Assembly: GCF_000425025.1 (NCBI RefSeq)
Contig: NZ_AUKZ01000003.1
Location: 118,669 to 182,668 of the forward strand
Source: Streptococcus castoreus DSM 17536
Lineage (GTDB): Bacteria; Bacillota; Bacilli; Lactobacillales; Streptococcaceae
DNA length: 64,000 nt
Direction: 5' to 3'
The position numbers and the translations under genes are program-made. The notes beneath the pieces were generated by a model. The model saw only the letters and a list, made by a program, of their open reading frames with translations. It did no database searches and was not told the origin of the DNA. This document shows positions 9,557 to 18,895 of the stretch, piece by piece (within the stretch, counting starts at the first letter, position 1; each line of letters starts with the position of its first letter).

Positions 9557-9667
9557 AGTCCTGTTGAAAGGTTATTGCAGATAGTTGCAAGTTAATCTTT
9601 TCACAATAGGTAGGGAGTGTTCCCTTTAATAATAATTCTTTTGATTTTCATAAGGAGGAAATCACTA

Positions 9668-10678
9668 ATGGTAGTTAAAGTTGGTATTAACGGTTTCGGT
9701 CGTATCGGACGTCTTGCATTCCGTCGTATTCAAAATGTTGAAGGTGTTGAAGTAACTCGTATCAACGATCTTACAGATCCAAACATGCTTGCACATTTGT
9801 TAAAATATGATACAACTCAAGGTCGTTTTGACGGAACTGTTGAAGTTAAAGAAGGCGGTTTTGAAGTAAACGGAAAATTCATCAAAGTTTCTGCTGAACG
9901 TGATCCAGAAAACATTGATTGGGCAACTGACGGTGTTGAAATCGTTCTTGAAGCAACTGGTTTCTTTGCTAAGAAAGAAGCTGCTGAAAAACACTTGCAC
10001 GCTAATGGAGCTAAAAAAGTTGTTATCACAGCTCCTGGTGGAAACGATGTTAAAACAGTTGTTTTCAACACTAACCACGACATCCTTGATGGTACTGAAA
10101 CAGTTATTTCAGGTGCTTCATGTACTACAAACTGTTTGGCTCCTATGGCTAAAGCGCTTCATGATGCATTTGGTATCCAAAAAGGTCTTATGACTACAAT
10201 CCACGCTTACACTGGTGACCAAATGATTCTTGATGGACCACACCGTGGTGGTGACCTTCGCCGTGCTCGCGCTGGTGCTGCAAATATCGTTCCTAACTCA
10301 ACTGGTGCTGCAAAAGCTATCGGTCTTGTTATTCCAGAATTGAACGGTAAACTTGATGGGGCTGCACAACGTGTTCCTGTTCCAACTGGATCAGTAACTG
10401 AATTGGTTGTAACGCTTGACAAAAATGTTTCTGTTGACGACGTTAATGCTGCTATGAAAGCTGCTTCAAACGATAGTTTTGGCTATACTGAAGATCCAAT
10501 CGTTTCTTCAGACATCGTGGGTGTTTCATACGGTTCATTGTTTGACGCAACTCAAACTAAAGTTATGGAAGTTGATGGCTCACAATTAGTTAAAGTTGTT
10601 TCATGGTATGACAATGAAATGTCTTACACTGCGCAACTTGTTCGTACTCTTGAATACTTCGCAAAAATTGCTAAATAA
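9668..10678 (+). CDS. gapA: Glyceraldehyde-3-phosphate dehydrogenase (Plr/GapA)
   Basis: NAD-dependent glycolytic GAPDH. It oxidises glyceraldehyde-3-phosphate to 1,3-bisphosphoglycerate. The NAD Rossmann motif [10 protein letters not shown] is at the N-terminus, and the catalytic Cys152 lies in the SCTTNC motif. The ATG at 9668 follows TAAGGAGGAA; a longer upstream frame from 9617 has no ribosome site and is rejected. This gives 336 aa, the normal length. In pyogenic streptococci this enzyme is also displayed on the surface (Plr/SDH, plasmin binding), although it has no signal peptide. The strong RBS and near-consensus promoter fit very high expression. Confidence 0.98.
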   Translation: MVVKVGINGFGRIGRLAFRRIQNVEGVEVTRINDLTDPNMLAHLLKYDTTQGRFDGTVEVKEGGFEVNGKFIKVSAERDPENIDWATDGVEIVLEATGFFAKKEAAEKHLHANGAKKVVITAPGGNDVKTVVFNTNHDILDGTETVISGASCTTNCLAPMAKALHDAFGIQKGLMTTIHAYTGDQMILDGPHRGGDLRRARAGAANIVPNSTGAAKAIGLVIPELNGKLDGAAQRVPVPTGSVTELVVTLDKNVSVDDVNAAMKAASNDSFGYTEDPIVSSDIVGVSYGSLFDATQTKVMEVDGSQLVKVVSWYDNEMSYTAQLVRTLEYFAKIAK

Positions 10679-10689
10679 TGATTATTAAG

Positions 10690-10717
10690 GAATCTAGAGT
10701 TTTCTAGGTTCTTTTTT
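10690..10717 (+). terminator. Terminator after gapA
   Basis: GAATCTAGA (10690-10698) pairs with TCTAGGTTC (10703-10711) with one G-U, then six T residues. Confidence 0.88.
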
Positions 10718-10756
10718 GCTGTCTTTTTAGGCTAGTTTTTACTTCCAGTATTCTGT

Positions 10757-10786
10757 TTGAAAATGATTTAGCATTTCTGTTAACAT
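10757..10786 (+). promoter_or_regulatory. Probable lppC promoter
   Basis: TTGAAA (10757-10762), an 18-bp spacer and TAACAT (10781-10786), 60 bp before the lppC ATG. Confidence 0.5.
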
Positions 10787-10846
10787 ATATTGATTTTTAA
10801 ATTAAACAGCGTTAAAATAATGATAATAAGAAAAAGGAGATTTCCA

Positions 10847-11701
10847 ATGAAAACGAAAAAAGTTGCTAGTGTTGTATCGCTTGCTTTGTCAATTCTTTTA
10901 GTGACAGGCTGTTCAAAGGTTGATACTAAAGCAAGTATCAATACAAAAGATACTGCCAGACAAAGTACGGTCAAGTATAGTGATGAGCAGCTCCGCTCGA
11001 AGGAAAACACAATGTCAGTTCTTTGGTATCAGCGTGCTGCTGAGGCTAAAGCTCTCTATTTGCAAGGTTATCAATTGGCGACAGACCGTTTGAAAGAGAT
11101 TTTGACACAGCCAACAGATAAACCCTATGCGATCGTCTTAGACATTGATGAGACTGTCTTGGACAATAGCCCTTATCAGGCTAAAAATGTTTTAGAAGGA
11201 ACCAGTTTTACACCGGAAAGTTGGGATGATTGGGTTCAAAAGAAAGCGGCTAAACCGGTCGCTGGAGCTAAAGAGTTCTTGCAATTTGCTGATCAAAATG
11301 GTGTTCAAATCTATTATGTATCAGATCGTTCAGCTAGCCAAGTTGATGCAACAATGGAAAATCTCAAAAAAGAAGGTATTCCAGTTCAGGGACGTGACCG
11401 CCTTTTGTTCTTAGAAAAAGGAGTTAAATCAAAAGAAAGTCGTCGTCAAAAAGTACAAGAAACCGCTAACCTTGCGATGCTCTTTGGTGATAATCTTGTT
11501 GATTTTGCTGATTTTTCAAAGAAATCACAAGAAGATCGCACGAAATTATTGGCTGAATTACAAGAAGAATTTGGTCGTAAATTTATCATCTTCCCTAATC
11601 CGATGTATGGCTCATGGGAAAGCGCCATTTACAAAGGACAAAAACTTGATACCACGAATCAATTAAAAGAGCGTCAAAAAGCTCTAAATAGTTTTAAATA
11701 A
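10847..11701 (+). CDS. lppC: Lipoprotein acid phosphatase LppC, e(P4) family
   Basis: Membrane-anchored class C acid phosphatase, e(P4)/5'-nucleotidase family, HAD-like. The signal peptide ends in the lipobox LLVTGC (lipidated Cys22). The DDDD signature is split as VLDIDETVLDN (Asp99 and Asp101) and LFGDNLVDFAD. It is expected to dephosphorylate nucleotides outside the membrane so that nucleosides can be taken up. The ATG at 10847 after AAAAGGAGA gives 284 aa; the upstream frame to 10790 lacks an RBS and lies in the promoter. It is monocistronic between two terminators. Confidence 0.95.
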   Translation: MKTKKVASVVSLALSILLVTGCSKVDTKASINTKDTARQSTVKYSDEQLRSKENTMSVLWYQRAAEAKALYLQGYQLATDRLKEILTQPTDKPYAIVLDIDETVLDNSPYQAKNVLEGTSFTPESWDDWVQKKAAKPVAGAKEFLQFADQNGVQIYYVSDRSASQVDATMENLKKEGIPVQGRDRLLFLEKGVKSKESRRQKVQETANLAMLFGDNLVDFADFSKKSQEDRTKLLAELQEEFGRKFIIFPNPMYGSWESAIYKGQKLDTTNQLKERQKALNSFK

Positions 11702-11712
11702 AGTAACCGAAT

Positions 11713-11744
11713 GAGAGAAGGACTATTAGTTCGTCTCTCTTTTT
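11713..11744 (+). terminator. Terminator after lppC
   Basis: GAGAGAAGGAC (11713-11723) pairs with GTTCGTCTCTC (11729-11739) with one mismatch, then five T residues. Confidence 0.85.
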
Positions 11745-11829
11745 AACCTCATGGGTTTCTGAAAGGACTTTTTATTTTGTGAAATCATTAATTTATTGTT
11801 TTCATATTTTATCTTTATCGGAAGAATTG

Positions 11830-11838
11830 TGATATAAT
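11830..11838 (+). promoter_or_regulatory. pgk promoter, extended -10
   Basis: TGATATAAT, an extended -10, lies 36 bp before the pgk ATG. No convincing -35 is seen. Confidence 0.7.
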
Positions 11839-11873
11839 AAAATGGTATAAAAAATATTAAGGAGTCTTTTCTA

Positions 11874-13070
11874 ATGGCTAAATTGACTGTTAAAGACATT
11901 GAATTAAAAGGTAAAAAAGTTCTCGTTCGTGTGGATTTTAATGTTCCTTTAAAAGATGGTGTAATCACTAATGATAACCGTATTTCTGCGGCACTTCCGA
12001 CTATTAAGTATATCATCGAACAAGGTGGTCGTGCGATTCTTTTCTCTCACCTTGGACGTGTTAAAGAAGAGGCAGATAAGGCAGGAAAATCTCTTGCTCC
12101 AGTTGCTGCTGATTTAGCAGCTAAACTTGGACAAGATGTTGTGTTCCCTGGTAGCACTCGTGGTGCTGAACTAGAAGCAGCTATTGATGCTCTTGAGGAT
12201 GGACAAGTTCTTTTGGTTGAAAACACTCGTTTTGAAGATGTTGACGGCAAAAAAGAGTCTAAAAATGATCCAGAACTTGGTAAATATTGGGCTTCACTTG
12301 GCGATGGTATCTTTGTAAATGATGCTTTTGGAACGGCTCACCGTGCGCATGCGTCAAACGTTGGTATCTCAGCAAATATTGAAAAAGCAGTTGCTGGTTT
12401 CCTCCTTGAAAACGAAATTGCGTACATCCAAGAAGCAGTTGAAACGCCAGAACGCCCATTCGTGGCTATCCTTGGCGGTTCAAAAGTATCAGATAAAATC
12501 GGTGTTATCGAAAATCTTCTTGAAAAAGCTGATAAAGTCCTTATCGGTGGTGGAATGACTTATACTTTCTACAAAGCACAAGGCATCGAAATTGGTAATT
12601 CATTAGTTGAAGAGGATAAACTTGATGTGGCTAAAGAATTGCTTGAAAAATCAAATGGTAAATTAATCTTGCCAGTTGATTCTAAAGAAGCAAATGCTTT
12701 TGCTGGTTATGATGTTGTTCGTGATACAGAAGGCGAAGCAGTTTCTGAAGGTTTCCTTGGTCTTGACATTGGTCCAAAATCAATTGCTAAATTTGACGAA
12801 GCGTTGACTGGTGCGAAAACAGTTGTATGGAATGGACCAATGGGTGTCTTTGAAAATCCTGACTTCCAAGCTGGTACGATTGGTGTCATGGACGCTATTG
12901 TGAAACAACCAGGTGTTAAATCAATCATTGGTGGTGGTGATTCAGCAGCTGCGGCAATCAACCTTGGTCGTGCAGACAAGTTCTCATGGATCTCAACAGG
13001 TGGTGGAGCAAGCATGGAATTGTTAGAGGGCAAAGTATTGCCAGGACTTGCAGCCTTAACAGAAAAATAA
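11874..13070 (+). CDS. pgk: Phosphoglycerate kinase
   Basis: Glycolytic kinase that makes ATP from 1,3-bisphosphoglycerate and ADP, the step after GapA. The N-terminal substrate domain carries [10 protein letters not shown], and GGGDSAAA and the hinge follow in the C-terminal nucleotide domain. The 398-aa length is typical. TAAGGAGT precedes the ATG. It is transcribed alone from its own promoter; its terminator lies ~200 bp downstream. Confidence 0.98.
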   Translation: MAKLTVKDIELKGKKVLVRVDFNVPLKDGVITNDNRISAALPTIKYIIEQGGRAILFSHLGRVKEEADKAGKSLAPVAADLAAKLGQDVVFPGSTRGAELEAAIDALEDGQVLLVENTRFEDVDGKKESKNDPELGKYWASLGDGIFVNDAFGTAHRAHASNVGISANIEKAVAGFLLENEIAYIQEAVETPERPFVAILGGSKVSDKIGVIENLLEKADKVLIGGGMTYTFYKAQGIEIGNSLVEEDKLDVAKELLEKSNGKLILPVDSKEANAFAGYDVVRDTEGEAVSEGFLGLDIGPKSIAKFDEALTGAKTVVWNGPMGVFENPDFQAGTIGVMDAIVKQPGVKSIIGGGDSAAAAINLGRADKFSWISTGGGASMELLEGKVLPGLAALTEK

Positions 13071-13559
13071 GTGATAAGTCAGTTAAAAATATCTAGTGGC
13101 TATTTTTAGGTTGGAAATGGAAAACATCTAAATGTCTATTTTCACAATTTTGGTTTCATCGTAAGACCGATTATGAGTTAACGAAGTAAACGGTCAATCA
13201 ATTATGCTGTAAATAAAAGGCAGAAATAGTTATAGGTTTGATTGCTCTTATTGACATTTAATGAAGCTAGAAAAAGGCACTCTTAGAGTGTCTTTTTTGC
13301 AGCGTTTTTCTAAAGATAAGGTGGTTGTTGGAAAAAATTCTGAGAGAAAGGGCTTTTAATTTTGTGCTCATTAGTGGTAGCTAATCTCAAGATGCCTTAG
13401 AGAAGTTGGGAATAGACGTTAACATAAGCGGATCAATAAGGTACGGCTCAAAGGAGAGAAATACCTATTGGTGGGTGACATAAAATTAGTTTTCATTGTG
13501 GGTTAATCGTGTTAGAATAAACTGTATCCAAAAAGAAACCAAGGTAGGGGAAGGTTAAC
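13071..13559 (+). other. Long intergenic region after pgk
   Basis: The 489 bp hold a ~200-nt 3' untranslated stretch with the recurring motif CTATTTTCA at 13136, the pgk terminator at 13274, and ~260 bp upstream of the next gene with only a TAGAAT (13513) as possible -10. No open frame of more than 15 codons with a ribosome site was seen. Confidence 0.6.
13274..13298 (+). terminator. Distal terminator downstream of pgk
   Basis: AAGGCACT (13274-13281) pairs with AGTGTCTT (13287-13294) over CTTAG, followed by T residues. Confidence 0.8.
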
Positions 13560-14078
13560 ATGATGAAATACACATTTGATCCTAAAAAATTCAAAATCGG
13601 GATGAGGACTTTTAAGACGGGACTGTCAGTTTTTTTTGTTCTGTTACTATTTACTTTATTTAACTGGGAGGGTTTGCAAATAGGTGCTTTAACAGCTGTT
13701 TTTAGTCTAAGAGAAGATTTGGATAGGACCGTTTCTTTTGGTTTTTCAAGAATATTGGGTAATAGTATTGGCGGGGGATTAGCGCTAGTCTTTTATTTTT
13801 TTAACGCTTTCTTTCACCAACATATATTGGTCACCTTGTTCATGGTGCCCCTCTTGACTATGCTGACTATTATGCTCAATGTCGCTTTTAATAATACATC
13901 TGGTATTATTGGTGCAGTTGCTGCTCTTCTCATCATTACTCTGTCCATTCCGACGGGGCAGACCTTTATTTATGTTATTTCACGTGTTTTTGAGACTTTC
14001 TGTGGTGTTTTTGTAGCTATTTTAGTCAATACTGACGTGGAAATGATTAAAAATAAATGGTTTAGGAAAAATCTATGA
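13560..14078 (+). CDS. Small FUSC/aromatic acid exporter-like membrane protein
   Basis: A 172-aa integral membrane protein with about four hydrophobic helices (GLSVFFVLLLFTLFNW, LALVFYFFNAFF, LVTLFMVPLLTMLTIMLNVAF, AAVAALLIITLSIPT). It starts with a short cytoplasmic segment and resembles the N-terminal half of FUSC/YgaE-type aromatic acid exporters. The substrate is unknown. Two ATGs stand in tandem at 13560 and 13563 after GGGGAAGG. It lies just upstream of the GlnR operator and promoter on the same strand; it has no visible terminator and may read into glnR. Confidence 0.65.
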   Translation: MMKYTFDPKKFKIGMRTFKTGLSVFFVLLLFTLFNWEGLQIGALTAVFSLREDLDRTVSFGFSRILGNSIGGGLALVFYFFNAFFHQHILVTLFMVPLLTMLTIMLNVAFNNTSGIIGAVAALLIITLSIPTGQTFIYVISRVFETFCGVFVAILVNTDVEMIKNKWFRKNL

Positions 14079-14083
14079 AATCA

Positions 14084-14100
14084 TGTTATAAAATCTAACA
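14084..14100 (+). promoter_or_regulatory. GlnR operator
   Basis: TGTTA-TAAAATC-TAACA fits the GlnR consensus TGTNA-N7-TNACA exactly, and the dyad extends one base each side (ATGTTA/TAACAT). It lies 7 bp upstream of the -35 of the glnR promoter, the usual place for GlnR autoregulation. Confidence 0.9.
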
Positions 14101-14107
14101 TATCCTC

Positions 14108-14136
14108 TTGACAGTCTCTTTTTTTCTGCCTATAAT
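14108..14136 (+). promoter_or_regulatory. glnRA promoter
   Basis: TTGACA (14108-14113), a 17-bp spacer and TATAAT (14131-14136): full consensus. It is expected to be strong and to need the adjacent GlnR operator for repression. Confidence 0.92.
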
Positions 14137-14157
14137 AGGGGGTGAAAGGAGTTTGTC

Positions 14158-14529
14158 ATGAAAGAAAAAGAACTTAGACGATCAATGGCTGTTTTTCCAA
14201 TTGGTGTAGTAATGAAGTTGACGGACCTTTCTGCGAGGCAGATTCGTTATTATGAAGATCAAGAATTGATTAAACCAGAGCGAACAGAAGGTAATCGTCG
14301 TATGTTTTCATTGAATGATATGGATCGACTTTTGGAAATCAAAGATTTTTTAGCTGAAGGCTTTAACATTGCAGCCATTAAGCGTGAATATGCTGAGCGA
14401 CATGATAAACTATTGCAAAAGCAGAAGTCTTTGACGGATGCGGATGTGAGACGAATCTTGCGTGATGAACTTCTGACTCAAAGTGGTTTTTCAACCCCTT
14501 CACAACACATTGGCAATTTTCGTATCTAA
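14158..14529 (+). CDS. glnR: MerR-family nitrogen repressor GlnR
   Basis: GlnR represses glnRA and glutamine uptake genes when glutamine is plentiful, working with feedback-inhibited glutamine synthetase. Residues ~12-80 form a MerR winged helix (VVMKLTDLSARQIRYYEDQELIKP), and the tail is the short C-terminal segment typical of GlnR. It is 123 aa. AAAGGAG is 6 bp upstream. glnA follows by 37 bp, and the operator upstream is a perfect match. Confidence 0.96.
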   Translation: MKEKELRRSMAVFPIGVVMKLTDLSARQIRYYEDQELIKPERTEGNRRMFSLNDMDRLLEIKDFLAEGFNIAAIKREYAERHDKLLQKQKSLTDADVRRILRDELLTQSGFSTPSQHIGNFRI

Positions 14530-14566
14530 GATACTAACTGGATGAAATTTAAAGGAGACCTGTTTA

Positions 14567-15913
14567 ATGGCAATCACAGTAGCTGACATTTATCGCGAAG
14601 TTAACGAAAAAAATGTAACATTCCTTCGTTTGATGTTTACTGATATTATGGGAATTATGAAAAATGTGGAAATTCCTGCAACGAAAGAGCAGTTAGAGAA
14701 AGTGTTATCTAATAAAGCTATGTTTGATGGTTCGTCTATTGAAGGGTTTGTTAGAATCAATGAATCGGATATGTACCTTTATCCTGATTTAGATACTTGG
14801 ATTGTTTTTCCATGGGGAGATGAAAACGGAGCTGTTGCAGGCTTAATTTGTGATATTTATACAGCTGAGGGGGAACCTTTTTCAGGGGATCCTCGTGGAA
14901 ATTTGAAAAAAGCCCTAAAACATATGGATGAGGTCGGGTATCAATCCTTTAATCTTGGACCAGAACCTGAGTTTTTCCTCTTTAAAATGGATGATAGTGG
15001 GAATCCGACACTTGAGGTCAATGATAATGGTGGTTATTTTGATTTGGCGCCAACGGATTTGGCAGATAACACCCGTCGTGAAATCGTTAATGTTTTGACT
15101 AAGATGGGTTTTGAAGTAGAAGCGAGTCACCATGAAGTAGCGGTTGGACAACATGAGATTGATTTTAAGTATGATGGTGCTTTGAAAGCATGTGATAACA
15201 TTCAAATTTTTAAACTTGTGGTTAAGACCATTGCACGTAAGCATGGTTTATATGCTACTTTTATGGCTAAACCGAAGTTTGGTATCAATGGTTCTGGTAT
15301 GCATTGCAATATCTCATTATTTGATAAAGAGGGGAATAATGCTTTTTATGACGAGAATGACAGTCGAGGCATGCAGCTATCAAAAGATGCCTATTATTTT
15401 CTAGGTGGTTTGATGAAACATGCCTACAACTTTACTGCGATTACAAATCCTACCGTTAATTCGTATAAACGTTTGGTACCAGGTTATGAAGCGCCTGTTT
15501 ATGTAGCCTGGGCGGGACGTAATCGTTCGCCTTTGATTCGTGTTCCTGCCTCGCGCGGTAAAGGAACTCGTCTAGAATTACGTTCCGTTGACCCAACAGC
15601 AAATCCTTACTTGGCTTTAGCGGTTCTTTTGGAAGCTGGGCTTGATGGTATCGAAAATAAAATTGATGCTCCAACTCCTGTGGAAGCTAACATTTATACG
15701 ATGACAGTTGAAGAGCGTGAAGCAGCAGGTATTGTTGATTTGCCATCAACTTTGCATAATGCCCTTAAAGCATTGCAGACGGATGAAGTTGTTAGAGAAG
15801 CGCTAGGTGATCATATTTATACGAATTTTTTAGAAGCAAAGCGTATTGAATGGGCTTCTTATGCTACTTTTGTTTCGCAGTGGGAAATCGACAATTACCT
15901 TCACAATTATTAG
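14567..15913 (+). CDS. glnA: Glutamine synthetase type I
   Basis: GSI-alpha type glutamine synthetase: glutamate + NH3 + ATP to glutamine. Motifs include the DGSSIEGF N-terminal signature, the ATP-binding [12 protein letters not shown] stretch and the [10 protein letters not shown] glutamate loop. It is 448 aa, dodecameric in the family. As the second gene of glnRA it is controlled by GlnR, which needs GlnA as the glutamine sensor in Firmicutes. AAAGGAGA precedes the ATG. Confidence 0.98.
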   Translation: MAITVADIYREVNEKNVTFLRLMFTDIMGIMKNVEIPATKEQLEKVLSNKAMFDGSSIEGFVRINESDMYLYPDLDTWIVFPWGDENGAVAGLICDIYTAEGEPFSGDPRGNLKKALKHMDEVGYQSFNLGPEPEFFLFKMDDSGNPTLEVNDNGGYFDLAPTDLADNTRREIVNVLTKMGFEVEASHHEVAVGQHEIDFKYDGALKACDNIQIFKLVVKTIARKHGLYATFMAKPKFGINGSGMHCNISLFDKEGNNAFYDENDSRGMQLSKDAYYFLGGLMKHAYNFTAITNPTVNSYKRLVPGYEAPVYVAWAGRNRSPLIRVPASRGKGTRLELRSVDPTANPYLALAVLLEAGLDGIENKIDAPTPVEANIYTMTVEEREAAGIVDLPSTLHNALKALQTDEVVREALGDHIYTNFLEAKRIEWASYATFVSQWEIDNYLHNY

Positions 15914-15922
15914 AAATTAAAA

Positions 15923-15957
15923 GACGACAATCTACTTGTTTTGAGTAGGTTGTTGTT
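15923..15957 (+). terminator. Hairpin after glnA
   Basis: A 14-bp stem with G-U pairs (15923-15936 with 15944-15957) closes a 7-nt loop just after the glnA stop. The T run is poor, so termination is likely but not certain. Confidence 0.65.
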
Positions 15958-16056
15958 ATATTATTCAATTTGTTTGGTTTTTTATTCTTATAAAACTTAA
16001 TAGTAGTTGAAATATAGGTTTTTACAAATAGATTATTTCATAAAAATAAATTCAAA

Positions 16057-16071
16057 AATTTTCAGATAAAT
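16057..16071 (+). promoter_or_regulatory. CodY-box-like site upstream of oppA
   Basis: AATTTTCAGATAAAT matches 13 of 15 positions of the CodY consensus AATTTTCWGAAAATT. It lies immediately upstream of the oppA promoter. CodY regulation of peptide uptake is well established in streptococci; binding here is inferred. Confidence 0.65.
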
Positions 16072-16074
16072 ATA

Positions 16075-16102
16075 TTCCATTTTTTCGGAATTGTGATATA
16101 AT
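16075..16102 (+). promoter_or_regulatory. oppA promoter
   Basis: TTCCAT (16075-16080), a 16-bp spacer and TATAAT (16097-16102), the latter extended (TGATATAAT). Confidence 0.72.
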
Positions 16103-16147
16103 CTAACTTAAATATATTTTTATTACTATTTTCTAGGAGGACTTTAC

Positions 16148-17806
16148 ATGGCGGGATTACAATCAATCACATGGAAACGTGTTGGACTCGGGACACTTAC
16201 ACTTGCATCGGTAGCCCTTTTAATGGCATGTGGGAATAAGACGACTTCCACAAAAGATAATAAGAGTGAGATCAGCTGGTACACACCAACAGAAATCATC
16301 ACTCTTGATATTTCAAAAAGTACGGACACTTATTCAGGTTTAGCTATTGGTAATTCTGGAAGTAACCTTCTTCGTGTCGATGCTAAAGGGAAATTACAAC
16401 CTGATTTGGCAAAAAAAGTTGATGTATCAGAGGATGGGTTGACTTACACAGCTACCTTGCGCGATGGGTTGAAGTGGTCTGATGGAAGTGCTTTGACAGC
16501 TGAGGATTTTGTTTATACTTGGAAACGCATGGTAGATCCTACAACCGCTTCTGAATATGCTTACCTCGCAACAGAATCCCATTTAAAAAATGCTGAAGAG
16601 ATTAATAGTGGTAAAAATCCTGACTTAAATTCTCTTGGGGTTAAGGCTGAGGGGAATAAGGTTATCTTTACCCTGACTGAGCCAGCACCTCAATTCAAGA
16701 GTTTATTGTCTTTCTCTAGCTTTATGCCTCAAAAAGAATCTTTTGTTAAAGAGGTTGGGAAAGATTACGGCACATCATCAGAAAAACAAGTTTATTCTGG
16801 ACCATATACTGTAAAAGATTGGAATGGAACCAGTGGAACTTTCAAACTTGTTAAAAACAAAAATTACTGGGATGCGAAAAACGTAAAAACACAAACAATT
16901 AAGGTTCAGACGGTTAAAAAACCAGACACAGCTGTACAAATGTATAAGCAAGGAAAACTTGATTTTGCGAATATTTCAGGCACATCTGCGATCTATAACG
17001 CCAATAAAAAGAATAAGGATGTTGTCCCAGTCTTAGAAGCAACCACAGCTTATATGGTTTATAACCAGACAGGCTCTGTTGAGGCTCTTAGCAATCTAAA
17101 GATTCGTCAAGCCTTAAACTTAGCGACTGATCGTAAGGGAATTGTTTCTGCAGCCGTTGATACAGGTTCTAAACCAGCAACAGCTCTTGCACCGGAAGGA
17201 CTTGCTAAGTTAACAGACGGCAAAGATTTGACAAAATACGTTGCTCCAGGCTACAAATACGATGAAAAAGAAGCGGCAAAACTCTTCAAAGAAGGTTTGG
17301 CAGAGCTTGGCAAAGAGTCTCTTAAATTAACAATCACTGCTGATGCAGATGCGCCAGCTGCAAAAGCCGCTGTTGACTATATCAAAGAAACTTGGGAAAA
17401 GGCTCTTCCTGGTCTAACTGTTGAAGAAAAATTTGTACCGTTTAAACAACGTCTTGAAGATACTAAAAATCAAAACTTTGAAGTGGCAGTTACTCTTTGG
17501 GGTGGTGACTATCCAGAAGGATCAACGTTCTATGGCTTGTTTAAATCAGGCTCTGCTTACAACTACGGTAAATTCACTAATGCTGCCTATGATGCTGCCT
17601 ATGAAAAAGCTTTAACAACAGATGCTCTTGATACTGACAAGGCTGCTAACGATTACAAGGCTGCTGAAAAAGCTCTTTATGACAACGCGCTTTATAATCC
17701 ACTTTACTTCCGTAGCGGTAAAGGATTGCAAAATCCAAACATCAAGGGTCTTGTTCGTAGTTCAACTGGTCTAAATGTTGACTTTACCTATGCTTACAAA
17801 AAATAA
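16148..17806 (+). CDS. oppA: Oligopeptide ABC transporter, substrate-binding lipoprotein
   Basis: Extracytoplasmic peptide-binding lipoprotein of the SBP_bac_5 family. The signal peptide ends in lipobox LLMAC (lipidated Cys at ~28). The mature protein has the family signature LRDGLKWSDGSALTAEDFVYTW and ends FTYAYKK. At 552 aa it is the E. coli-OppA/DppA size class and not the ~650-aa OppA of S. pyogenes, so a Dpp name is also possible. CTAGGAGG precedes the ATG. The permease and ATPase genes follow, after a terminator-like hairpin that should keep binding protein in excess. Confidence 0.93.
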   Translation: MAGLQSITWKRVGLGTLTLASVALLMACGNKTTSTKDNKSEISWYTPTEIITLDISKSTDTYSGLAIGNSGSNLLRVDAKGKLQPDLAKKVDVSEDGLTYTATLRDGLKWSDGSALTAEDFVYTWKRMVDPTTASEYAYLATESHLKNAEEINSGKNPDLNSLGVKAEGNKVIFTLTEPAPQFKSLLSFSSFMPQKESFVKEVGKDYGTSSEKQVYSGPYTVKDWNGTSGTFKLVKNKNYWDAKNVKTQTIKVQTVKKPDTAVQMYKQGKLDFANISGTSAIYNANKKNKDVVPVLEATTAYMVYNQTGSVEALSNLKIRQALNLATDRKGIVSAAVDTGSKPATALAPEGLAKLTDGKDLTKYVAPGYKYDEKEAAKLFKEGLAELGKESLKLTITADADAPAAKAAVDYIKETWEKALPGLTVEEKFVPFKQRLEDTKNQNFEVAVTLWGGDYPEGSTFYGLFKSGSAYNYGKFTNAAYDAAYEKALTTDALDTDKAANDYKAAEKALYDNALYNPLYFRSGKGLQNPNIKGLVRSSTGLNVDFTYAYKK

Positions 17807-17827
17807 GAAAAGAAACACTGTAACTGA

Positions 17828-17903
17828 TTGAAAATAGGATTCGGATATAGCATTAGAAGTTAGCTTTCGTTGAGTGTTTGCGGCTATCTCAATCCATTTT
17901 CAA
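17828..17903 (+). repeat. Long stem-loop between oppA and oppB
   Basis: TTGAAAATAGGATT (17828-17841) pairs with AATCCATTTTCAA (17891-17903), with one base unpaired, around an inner arm that includes GATATAGC and GGCTATCT. It shares the TGAAAATAGG start with hairpins in the rpsG-fusA gap. Confidence 0.6.
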
Positions 17904-17925
17904 AAGCCTATGGTAATGAAATATT

Positions 17926-17960
17926 GCAAGAATTGGCGAGGGCCAGTTCTTGCTTTTGTT
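17926..17960 (+). terminator. Terminator/attenuator between oppA and oppB
   Basis: GCAAGAATTGGC (17926-17937) pairs with GCCAGTTCTTGC (17942-17953) over GAGG, followed by TTTTGTT. It lies inside the operon, 12 bp before oppB, so it should reduce but not abolish downstream transcription. Confidence 0.85.
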
Positions 17961-17971
17961 AGAGGAAAAAT

Positions 17972-18886
17972 ATGATGAAATATCTATTAAAACGTGTGGC
18001 TATTTTGCTAGCAACACTGTGGGTTGTGGTTACCCTTTCATTCTTTTTGATGCAAGTTATGCCGGGAACACCCTACAATAACCCTAAATTAACGGACGAA
18101 ATGATCGCTATGATGAATAAACAATATGGTTTAGATAAACCTTTGTGGCAACAGTATTTAAAGTACTTGTTTGATGTTTTACATGGTGATTTTGGGACCA
18201 GCTATCAATCTGTTAATCAGTCGGTGACCAAGCTTATTTCGCAACGCTTGGGTGTTTCGGTTCACTTAGGAATTCAAGCTTTGGTTGTTGGTATTAGTTC
18301 GGGATTGTTTGTTGGGGCAGTTTCAGCTCGTAATAAAAACAATAGAATTGATGCGGTTTTGAGTGTGATTTCAACACTTGGGATTTCAGTCCCTGCTTTT
18401 ATCATTGGTCTATTGCTGCTGGATTATTTTGGGTTTAAATGGGCACTTTTACCACTGTCTGGATGGGGAACTTTTGGTCAGACGATCTTGCCAACATTGG
18501 CTTTAGCCATTCCTGTTTTTGCACAGGTTACCCGTTTCTTCCGTAGTGAAATGATTGAAACCCTTAATTCAGATTATATTCAATTAGCGCGTGCGAAAGG
18601 ATTGACAAATCGTCAGGTAACTAGAAAACATGCCTACCGTAATTCAATGATTCCAGTCTTGACTTTGGTAGGACCAATGGCTGCTAATATTTTAACTGGG
18701 TCAGCTTTGATTGAACAAATTTTCTCAATTCCTGGGATTGGGCAACAATTTGTGTCATCCATTCCAACTAAGGATTATCCTGTTATTATGGGAACAACAA
18801 TTGTGTATGCCCTCATGCTGATGGTGGCTATCTTGATAACAGATATTATCATTAGTGTAGCCGATCCACGAGTTCGTTTGGGATAG
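17972..18886 (+). CDS. oppB: Peptide ABC transporter permease OppB
   Basis: Inner-membrane permease of the peptide importer. It is 304 aa with six predicted helices, starting with KRVAILLATLWVVVTLSFFLMQ as the OppB/DppB N-terminal helix. The EAA loop that contacts the ATPase is near residues 205-225 (DYIQLARAKGLTNRQVTRKHAY). AGAGGA precedes the ATG at 17972; a second ATG at 17975 is equally in frame. It is followed by oppC 9 bp downstream. Confidence 0.95.
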   Translation: MMKYLLKRVAILLATLWVVVTLSFFLMQVMPGTPYNNPKLTDEMIAMMNKQYGLDKPLWQQYLKYLFDVLHGDFGTSYQSVNQSVTKLISQRLGVSVHLGIQALVVGISSGLFVGAVSARNKNNRIDAVLSVISTLGISVPAFIIGLLLLDYFGFKWALLPLSGWGTFGQTILPTLALAIPVFAQVTRFFRSEMIETLNSDYIQLARAKGLTNRQVTRKHAYRNSMIPVLTLVGPMAANILTGSALIEQIFSIPGIGQQFVSSIPTKDYPVIMGTTIVYALMLMVAILITDIIISVADPRVRLG

Positions 18887-18895
18887 GAGAGTGTT

